From the NCBI GenBank assembly GCA_023249955.1, contig JAHFBR010000017.1:1-12468 (forward strand): DNA of 12,468 nucleotides. Direction: 5' to 3'. Each line of letters starts with the position of its first letter. Within the stretch, counting starts at the first letter, position 1. This document shows positions 7,305-12,468 of this stretch, one piece after another. A program made the position numbers and the translations under genes. Origin of the DNA: a bacterium (lineage in GTDB: Bacteria > Babelota > Babeliae > Babelales > RVW-14). The notes under the pieces are model-generated. The model ran no database searches. It was given only the letters and a program-made list of their open reading frames with translations, and was not told where the DNA came from.

Positions 7305-8405
7305 CTAGGCGTCGTCGTCACGGGATTCTGACATATCGTTGTCATAAGATTCTTCCATGTCATCGTCATCGTAGTGAGATGGTGGTGGAATAGGACCTTG
7401 AGATGGGACGAGGACAAAATGCCTTGGGGCGCCTTGTAAAGGGTGAGAAATTTTGCAAAGTGGACAAATCATCCCTTGTGCATTGAGTACGTAAGCGTCA
7501 AAACACGTTGTGTGAAGTATGCCACCAGGGCTGCCCTGACAGCATATTTGTGCTGGAATATGTGTAATTTTTTTACCAAGATCGCAGGCTGCAATTTGGA
7601 CATTGCACCACGCGCATTTGTGGTCACCAAAGGTGGCTTGAAGCCAGTGACATTCAACAAAGACTTCTTCTTGTGATGGTAATGAGATAAAAAGTTCATG
7701 TTCTGACGACGAAGCAAGCGGTAAGTATCGCGGCGCATCTTGATGCTTGGCTTGTTCTGGTTTGTGGGTGTGCTGTTTCTGATCGCGATGCATGGTGTTT
7801 ATAAACTCTCTTAAAAGTATATCAAAGTTAGTCAGGAGATTGTTGAGAGAGCGCAGGAGGTCGAGTTTTAAGGCTGGCTGAGTACGTGTGGATAGCATAA
7901 CAAGCTTGTGGATGTCTTCAATTATACACCTTATCGGTTGCAAAAATCTTCCAGATTGGTGGAGCGTTTTGTCGAACTTCTGTAGGCTATCGAGACGCTG
8001 CTCAATTGCGTCAAATTTTGTGGTGATTTCTCGGCAGAGGCACTCAGTTGGATCTTGTTCTTCCGGAGTTAGTTGTTTCCCTGCGGGAGTTAGTTCTATC
8101 TCTGCGGGAGTTGGTTCTATCTCTGTGGGAGTTGGTCCTATCTCTGACTGATTGAAAAATTTCTTTGTGATAAAGCTTTTTTGAATGGTGCTCTCGAAGC
8201 TTGATTTGAAGTAGTTGAAATCAATTTTAAGGAGTCTCCATATCTCACCAAAAAACTCGTGCACCCCCAGCATTGCAACCGTTTTTTGAATCGTACCACA
8301 GAACTCGCGCGCCCTCTGCATTGCCAATGTTTTTTGAACCGAAAATGTTCCGGTCAACATGACAGATGCTATCAGGATTATAATAATTTTCTTAGAAAGC
8401 TTCAT
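7305..8405 (-). CDS. Exported protein with RING-like zinc finger and acidic tail
   Basis: A 366-residue protein. The signal peptide is MKLSKKIIIILIASVMLTGT followed by FSVQKTLA. The ATG at 8405 has GGAGG seven bases upstream and a TTGACA/TATCAT promoter about 73-100 bp upstream. After the signal come a 16-residue tandem duplication (about 23-54), four 7-residue Thr-Pro repeats (about 88-115), and a helical, possibly coiled-coil segment (about 120-205). A cysteine-rich domain follows: C264-x2-C267, C288/C289, H298-x2-C301 and C314-P-L-C317. HTTCFDAY followed by CPLC closely resembles the second half of RING or RING-variant fingers, which in eukaryotes recruit ubiquitin-conjugating enzymes. The C3/C4 spacing is not canonical, so a PHD or other treble-clef finger remains possible. 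The last 22 residues are Asp/Glu-rich. It is the first gene of the three-gene minus-strand unit. An exported RING-like protein suggests a host-directed role, but a second secretion step would be needed and none is visible. Confidence 0.82.
   Translation of the reverse strand: MKLSKKIIIILIASVMLTGTFSVQKTLAMQRAREFCGTIQKTVAMLGVHEFFGEIWRLLKIDFNYFKSSFESTIQKSFITKKFFNQSEIGPTPTEIEPTPAEIELTPAGKQLTPEEQDPTECLCREITTKFDAIEQRLDSLQKFDKTLHQSGRFLQPIRCIIEDIHKLVMLSTRTQPALKLDLLRSLNNLLTNFDILLREFINTMHRDQKQHTHKPEQAKHQDAPRYLPLASSSEHELFISLPSQEEVFVECHWLQATFGDHKCAWCNVQIAACDLGKKITHIPAQICCQGSPGGILHTTCFDAYVLNAQGMICPLCKISHPLQGAPRHFVLVPSQGPIPPPSHYDDDDMEESYDNDMSESRDDDA
8065..8148 (-). repeat. Four 21-bp tandem units encoding a Thr-Pro heptad repeat
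   Basis: Plus-strand units start at 8065, 8086, 8107 and 8128, each beginning GGAGTT(A/G)GTT or GGAGTTGGTC and 21 bp long. On the minus strand they encode EIGPTPT, EIEPTPA, EIELTPA and GKQLTPE. The result is a short acidic, proline-containing linker between the helical N-terminal region and the predicted coil. Unit differences are mostly single bases, so the array is fairly young and copy number may vary between strains. Confidence 0.92.
8244..8339 (-). repeat. Two 48-bp tandem units after the signal peptide
   Basis: Positions 8244-8291 and 8292-8339 align without gaps. On the minus strand they encode VQKTLAMQRAREFCGT and IQKTVAMLGVHEFFGE. The first unit includes the signal peptidase region, so the duplication copied the end of the signal peptide into the mature protein. 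The unit's core, TTGCNANNGTTTTTTGAA, is also present in the distant repeat copy at 1980-2014. Confidence 0.88.
8320..8354 (+). repeat. 35-bp direct repeat, copy B
   Basis: Identical over 35 bp to 1980-2014 in the same orientation, 6340 bp apart. Here it lies in frame inside a real signal peptide (minus-strand TGTFSVQKTLA), so this is the copy in its native setting. The two copies bracket nearly all of the three-gene minus-strand unit. Confidence 0.9.
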
Positions 8406-8477
8406 AAAAGAACCTCCATTTTTTGCAATAAACCATTTTACCTGATTCTACCATATTAATTTCTAATATAAAAATAA

Positions 8478-8505
8478 ATGATAAAAATGTGGGAAAAGCT
8501 GTCAA
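8478..8505 (-). promoter_or_regulatory. Sigma-70-type promoter of the three-gene minus-strand unit
   Basis: The minus strand has TTGACA (8505-8500), a 16-bp spacer, and TATCAT (8483-8478). The -35 box is a perfect consensus and the -10 box differs at one base. The region downstream is very AT-rich and reaches the GGAGG ribosome site at 8417-8413. The expected 5' leader is about 65 nt. No other convincing promoter is seen between the three genes, which supports a single transcript. Confidence 0.65.
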
Positions 8506-8578
8506 TTTTGTGGTTTTGAACAGCCATTTTGGATAAAAGTGGCGTTTTTTGAGGCTGGCTATGCCGCTCGAAGGGCGC

Positions 8579-8584
8579 TATAGT
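8579..8584 (+). promoter_or_regulatory. Possible -10 box for the downstream glycan genes
   Basis: TATAGT lies about 35 bp upstream of the ATG at 8620, in the 214-bp region between divergent genes. No good -35 box sits at 16-18 bp; TTGAGG at 8549-8554 is 24 bp away, too far. The call rests on position and one hexamer only. If correct, the glycan genes after 8620 have their own promoter and do not depend on read-through. Confidence 0.25.
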
Positions 8585-8619
8585 TTAAAGGCAACCCAGG
8601 AGTATCAGAAGGGAGTCTT

Positions 8620-9972
8620 ATGGTTCATAAGAAACAGGTTTTAAAGCTTCTCTGCCTTTTTCTAGCCTCTCTCATTATAAGAGTCCTATTTTACAACGCT
8701 TTTTTACGTGATAACCCAGTGCAGCTGGCATTTGATGCGGGGCATTATCACACGGTCGCGGCTAACGTTGCAGCAGGCAAAGGGCTAGTGAACGACGACG
8801 GCACGCCTCATTTTTATCGCCTGCCAGGGTACCCACTGTCTTTGGCCGGGTGTTATAAAATCTTTGGCGTTGATGCATCGCGAGCGTTGTGGGTTCAGCT
8901 GCTGCTGGCAAGCCTGGTCCCCGTGCTTGTTTTTTTACTGGCGTTACAGATGTTTACTTCAAATACAATTGTTGCGATGTTTGCAGCAATGGTTACTGCG
9001 CTTCATCCAGGCTTTTTGATTTTTTCCGGTCTGGTGATGTCCGAAACACTGTTCATGCTTTTTTTTCTTGGATTTTTACTGTTGTTTTTTGGTGTGCTGT
9101 ACAATCAATGTGCGATAAAAAAAGCGCTGGCCGCAGGCATTTTTTTGGGGGTTGCGTCATTGATTCGTCCCATCGAGCCGGTGATTGTGCTTCTGGCGAT
9201 TGCTCTTTTAGTTTGCCTGATGCCGTCGCGCAAGCAGGCGTTGTGTGCCAGTGCTACTCTTTTTACTGGATGGTGTGCGGTGGTTGGCGTTTGGCTACTA
9301 CGCAATTTTTTACTGACCGGATCGCTGTTTTTGCACACGCTTTCCGGCCCACATCTGCTCAATCATGGTGCCGTGCGCGTCGTGATGCGTGCTCAAAAAA
9401 TATCGTATGAGCAGGCCAAGCGCGATGTTGATGTCTGGCTTAAACAGGCTGAGCAGCAGGCACGAATGCTGACGGGAGGGCAGCTGCACGAAATCGATGC
9501 GTCGCGTTGTGCCCAGCGTCTGGCTGTCACTGTTTTTATTGCTCACCCCGTGCAAACATTCAAGCTCTGCTTAGTGAATGCACTTAAAACAGTATTTTCG
9601 TTGTACTCATCCGAGCTTTTGTTCATCGATTCTGGCGGCCAGTTACCGCCGTATCAACCCAATCGTGGCATCAAAGAGATGGTTCTGCGCTTTTTGAATC
9701 CTGATGTGCATAACCGTTGGATCATCTGGATCATTTATGCCGAGATCATGCTCAATATCATGCTGCTGTTCGGCTTTTGTGGTTTTATCATCGACGCGCT
9801 GATTCGGCACAAAGATTTATCTGTTGTAGTGATGGCGGCAAGCTTTTTTTTACTGTTCATCGCACTTTCATCTATTTGTGGCTTTGCGCGTTTACGTTTG
9901 CCAATTGAACCATTTTTCATTATGTTATCACTAATGTTTTGGAGACGCGTGTGCAAGAAGAGGGTAGTATGA
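8620..9972 (+). CDS. GT39/ArnT-like polytopic membrane glycosyltransferase
   Basis: A 450-residue polytopic membrane protein and third paralog of the genes at 1-678 and 654-1997. The ATG is preceded by AAGGGAG with a four-base gap. The N-terminal helix is followed by FDAGHYH (D39), the acidic site expected for GT-C catalysis. RLPGYP at 67-72 is conserved, as are HPGFLIFSGLVMSETLF and SLIRPIEP in the membrane core. FLLTGSLFLHTLSGPH opens the C-terminal soluble part, and FARLRLPIEPFFIM ends it. The soluble part has diverged more than in the two upstream paralogs (for example it lacks the TCC motif), suggesting a different acceptor. Family members move sugars from polyprenyl-phosphate carriers at the outer face of the inner membrane. 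Its stop overlaps the start of the next gene by four bases (ATGA), so it is coupled to the FAD protein. It follows the minus-strand unit in divergent orientation. Confidence 0.88.
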   Translation: MVHKKQVLKLLCLFLASLIIRVLFYNAFLRDNPVQLAFDAGHYHTVAANVAAGKGLVNDDGTPHFYRLPGYPLSLAGCYKIFGVDASRALWVQLLLASLVPVLVFLLALQMFTSNTIVAMFAAMVTALHPGFLIFSGLVMSETLFMLFFLGFLLLFFGVLYNQCAIKKALAAGIFLGVASLIRPIEPVIVLLAIALLVCLMPSRKQALCASATLFTGWCAVVGVWLLRNFLLTGSLFLHTLSGPHLLNHGAVRVVMRAQKISYEQAKRDVDVWLKQAEQQARMLTGGQLHEIDASRCAQRLAVTVFIAHPVQTFKLCLVNALKTVFSLYSSELLFIDSGGQLPPYQPNRGIKEMVLRFLNPDVHNRWIIWIIYAEIMLNIMLLFGFCGFIIDALIRHKDLSVVVMAASFFLLFIALSSICGFARLRLPIEPFFIMLSLMFWRRVCKKRVV

Positions 9973-11414
9973 AAAATGCGAAAAAAAAGGCGTTTATCAT
10001 TGGTGCTGGACCTGCCGGATTAACGGCTGGCATGGAGCTTTTGAAAGCAGGTAACTTTGCCGTCACCGTCATTGAAAAAGAGCGTGTGGTTGGCGGGCTT
10101 GCCAGGACGACTGAGTATAAAAACTGTCGCTATGATATTGGTCCCCATCACTTTATCACCGAGTCTGAAAAGGTTTTGGCCTGGTGGAACGAGATCATGG
10201 CGGGGGACTTTCATCAACACAAGCGCTACACGCGCATCTATTACAAAAAACATTTCTTTCATTATCCGCTCGAGCCCATGAACGTCGTGCGAGGCCTAAG
10301 CATTATGGAGTGCGTTAAAAGTGTGCTTAGTTACGTGTGGATTCGCATATTCCCCATCAAAGAGGTTCGTTCATTTCAGGATTGGGTAACCAACAAATTT
10401 GGCCGCCGGCTCTTTTCTATTTTCTTCAAAACTTACACCGAAAAGGTCTGGGGCATTGAGTGCAATAAAATTTCAGCCGATTGGTCGGCGCAACGCATCA
10501 AAGGTTTTTCGCTTTCCAAAGCGATATTTTACGCCTTCTTTGGTGGTTGGTTTAAAAAGAATAAACCACGTACCATCAATGATGTTTTTTACTACCCATC
10601 ACGAGGCGCTGGTACCTTGTGGGAGCGGGCTGCAGAAAAAATTATGCAAAACGATAACGCCATGCTTCATCTGAATACCGGCGTTGTTTCACTTGAACAT
10701 GACGGCAAAAAAATTGTTGCCGTTTCCACCGCTCAGCAAGGCTCAGAACAAGGTGCGCGCCAGATCACGCGTCACGAGGCAGATTACTTTTTCTCGACCA
10801 TGCCGCTGCGTAGTCTTATTTTATCACTGACCCCGGCCGCACCGGCACATGTTATCAAAGCCGCTCAGTCGCTTTGTTATCGTGGCCTGATCACCGTCAA
10901 TTTAATTATTCAAAAAACACATGTTTGCCCCGATCACTGGCTTTATATCCACGAAAAAGACGTACGCATGGGGCGCATTGGCAACATGAATAACTTTTCA
11001 CCACTCATGGTTGATGACGCCGGCAAACACACCGCATTGAGCCTTGAATATTTTACGTTTGTTGATGAACCGTTCTGGTTTAAATCTGATTACGAGCTGG
11101 TTGAACTGGGCAAAAAAGAGTTAGAAAAAATAGGGCTTGTCAAAGCAGCCGCCGTTGTTGACGGCATGGTCATGCGTACCCCCGAGGCCTATCCGGTCTA
11201 CGATGAGCACTACAAAGAGTATCTTTCTGTGGTACTGAATTATTTGGCAACATTTCCAAATCTGCAGCTGATGGGGCGCAATGGTTTGCATCGCTATAAC
11301 AACATGGATATTGCCATGTTATCGGCAATGGCATCGGTAGACAAGGTGCTTGAACAGGAACGCCAACGTCCAGCAGCAAAAACACCATCAGCTGAGTCGG
11401 TTTTTTTAACATAA
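9969..11414 (+). CDS. FAD-dependent oxidoreductase, UDP-galactopyranose mutase / HemY-like
   Basis: A 481-residue protein. The ATG at 9969 overlaps the previous stop and has AGAAGAGGG just upstream; an in-frame TTG at 9939 is less likely. The N-terminus carries a dinucleotide-binding fold, AFIIGAGPAGLTAG, then VIEKERVVGGLART, the GG motif of the amine-oxidase/protoporphyrinogen-oxidase superfamily. YDIGPHHF follows, as in UDP-galactopyranose-mutase-like proteins. YTEKVWGI in the middle and a C-terminal stretch LMGRNGLHRYNNMDIAML, which would contact FAD, complete the family pattern. This group is common in polysaccharide loci, where members are thought to oxidise or isomerise activated sugars; the exact reaction is unknown. 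The neighbours (a GT-C transferase and an AsnB-like amidotransferase) favour glycan metabolism over heme synthesis. No signal peptide is seen, so it acts in the cytoplasm. Confidence 0.85.
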   Translation: MKNAKKKAFIIGAGPAGLTAGMELLKAGNFAVTVIEKERVVGGLARTTEYKNCRYDIGPHHFITESEKVLAWWNEIMAGDFHQHKRYTRIYYKKHFFHYPLEPMNVVRGLSIMECVKSVLSYVWIRIFPIKEVRSFQDWVTNKFGRRLFSIFFKTYTEKVWGIECNKISADWSAQRIKGFSLSKAIFYAFFGGWFKKNKPRTINDVFYYPSRGAGTLWERAAEKIMQNDNAMLHLNTGVVSLEHDGKKIVAVSTAQQGSEQGARQITRHEADYFFSTMPLRSLILSLTPAAPAHVIKAAQSLCYRGLITVNLIIQKTHVCPDHWLYIHEKDVRMGRIGNMNNFSPLMVDDAGKHTALSLEYFTFVDEPFWFKSDYELVELGKKELEKIGLVKAAAVVDGMVMRTPEAYPVYDEHYKEYLSVVLNYLATFPNLQLMGRNGLHRYNNMDIAMLSAMASVDKVLEQERQRPAAKTPSAESVFLT

Positions 11415-11450
11415 CGCAGACGCCTCACTAAAAAAAAGGAGTAAGGCTTT

Positions 11451-12468
11451 ATGTGTGGATTTGCAGGTTTTTATAACCTTCAGCGGGGTCGTTTTTCTGT
11501 CAGTGAACAACTGCTCAATGCCATGCAGCAGCGCATTGCACATCGCGGTCCTGATGCAATGGGGATATGGAAATCTGACGAGCATCACCTGGGCCTGACG
11601 GCGCGGCGTCTTAAAATTATCGATCTTTCCGATGCGGCTAATCAGCCGATGTACAACCAAGAACATAACGTCGTGGTGTGCCTGAATGGTGAAATTTATA
11701 ATCATGCAGCGTTGCGCAAAGAGCTTGAAAATCTAGGCTATTGCTACACCACCACATCAGACACTGAAACGATCATTTACGCCTACAAAGCGTGGGGCAT
11801 TGATTGCTTAAAGCGCTTTGAAGGGATGTTTGCTATTGCACTTTTTGACTTTAACAAACAGGTTTTTTATTTGGTGCGCGATCGCATTGGCGTTAAACCG
11901 CTCTATTTTTCACTGCAGGGTGGCGTTTTGAGCTTTGCATCAGAGATCAAAGCCTTGTGGCCGTTGCCATGGATTGAAAAGCGCATGAGCGCGCGTGCCT
12001 GGTACCATTATCTAACCTTTATGGTTGCGCCGGCGCCGCTGACGATTTTTGATGGGGTGTACAAACTGCCAGCCGGATTTTATGCCATGGTTGATGCGCA
12101 AAAACGTGTGAGCTTTCACGAGTGGTATAATCCGGTCAAGCCGTTAAGCGAACAGGAAAAAAAACAGTTTCAATCGGAAGAGTTTTGTATTCAAACAATC
12201 CGCGAATTGCTGATCGATTCAACCAAGAAGCGTATGATTGCCGATGTGCCGGTAGGTGCATATCTTTCCGGCGGGCTTGACTCTAGCCTGAATGTTGCCC
12301 TGATGGCCCAGCAGCAGGCAAATATCAAAACGTTTACCATCGCCTTTGCTGACGATGTTGCAAACAACGAACTTGCATGGGCGCGGCGCGTTGCACAACA
12401 GTTTGGGACTCAGCATCACGAGCTGATTATCTCTGAAAAAGAGGCGTTCGATTTTTATGAACGTATGG
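11451..12468 (+). CDS. asnB: Asparagine synthase (glutamine-hydrolysing)-like amidotransferase, N-terminal part
   Basis: The frame opens at ATG 11451, with AAGGAG nine bases upstream, and runs off the window; about 339 residues are visible of some 600-650 usual. Residues 1-200 form a class II glutamine amidotransferase domain. Cys2 (MCGFAGFY) is the nucleophile released by Met removal, with HRGPDAMG, LNGEIYNH and SDTET for glutamine binding. FEGMFAIALFD and RDRIGVKPLYF are family hallmarks. The synthetase domain follows, with the ATP pyrophosphatase loop SGGLDSS at 273-279. The family releases ammonia from glutamine and attaches it to an adenylated carboxylate, classically aspartate. In polysaccharide loci such homologs often amidate uronic acids or other sugar carboxylates, which the neighbours here suggest. 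It starts 36 nt after the FAD gene, with no terminator seen, so it is likely in the same operon. Confidence 0.9.
   Translation, partial: MCGFAGFYNLQRGRFSVSEQLLNAMQQRIAHRGPDAMGIWKSDEHHLGLTARRLKIIDLSDAANQPMYNQEHNVVVCLNGEIYNHAALRKELENLGYCYTTTSDTETIIYAYKAWGIDCLKRFEGMFAIALFDFNKQVFYLVRDRIGVKPLYFSLQGGVLSFASEIKALWPLPWIEKRMSARAWYHYLTFMVAPAPLTIFDGVYKLPAGFYAMVDAQKRVSFHEWYNPVKPLSEQEKKQFQSEEFCIQTIRELLIDSTKKRMIADVPVGAYLSGGLDSSLNVALMAQQQANIKTFTIAFADDVANNELAWARRVAQQFGTQHHELIISEKEAFDFYERM

Noticed and set aside
7289..7417. Longer start for the J-domain gene, adding 43 residues
   Set aside because: The extension lies mostly in the 3' end of the RING-like gene and is a His/Thr-rich readout of the acidic tail in another frame. 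The ATG at 7288 gives a clean signal peptide.
1980..8354. Insertion sequence or transposon as the explanation for the flanked unit
   Set aside because: No transposase, integrase or terminal inverted repeats are seen between the copies, and 35 bp is far longer than usual target-site duplications. Homologous or illegitimate recombination at a shared signal-peptide sequence fits better.
8561..8635. Small plus-strand frame starting ATGCCGCTCGAAGGG upstream of the third glycosyltransferase
   Set aside because: It is very short, has no ribosome site, and overlaps the well-supported start at 8620 in another frame.

Overview
The window looks like an accessory region of a host-associated bacterium. 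It combines tandem membrane glycosyltransferases, a glycan-modification tail (an FAD oxidoreductase and an AsnB-like amidotransferase), and three exported proteins of unusual architecture: a RING-like zinc finger, a J-domain, and a pyruvate-phosphate-dikinase-like protein with helical repeats. Signal-peptide-bearing proteins with eukaryote-like domains in a moderate-GC genome suggest an intracellular or amoeba-associated lineage such as Dependentiae (TM6). That assignment is inferred from gene style only; no rRNA or other marker gene is present.

Layout. Positions 1-1997 (+) hold two overlapping paralogous GT-C (GT39/ArnT-like) membrane glycosyltransferases, the first cut by the window edge. 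Positions 1998-8405 (-) hold a three-gene unit read from a recognisable promoter at 8478-8505: the RING-like exported protein (7305-8405), the J-domain exported protein (6050-7288) and the large PPDK-like exported protein (2108-6025). The gaps between these genes are 16 nt and 24 nt. Positions 8620-12468 (+) resume the glycan theme with a third GT39-like paralog, a UDP-galactopyranose-mutase/HemY-like FAD protein that overlaps it by 4 nt, and an asparagine-synthase-like gene that runs off the window.

The reverse-strand unit therefore splits what reads as one run of glycan genes. Its edges carry a perfect 35-bp direct repeat: 1980-2014, covering the last codons of glycosyltransferase 2, and 8320-8354, in the start of the RING-like gene. 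The repeat makes sense as the signal-peptide end of the RING-like gene, so the 1980-2014 copy looks like a recombination scar. Next to it, the PPDK-like gene is broken near its 3' end by an 8-bp tandem duplication (2148-2163). Removing those 8 bp restores the reading frame, the 36-residue repeat register and a fourth repeat unit.

The plus-strand genes probably build or decorate a surface glycan from polyprenyl-linked sugars. The minus-strand genes look like co-expressed exported factors that may act on the envelope or on a host. No catalytic function has been shown for the minus-strand products, and the PPDK-like one appears to lack the domain needed for complete PEP chemistry.
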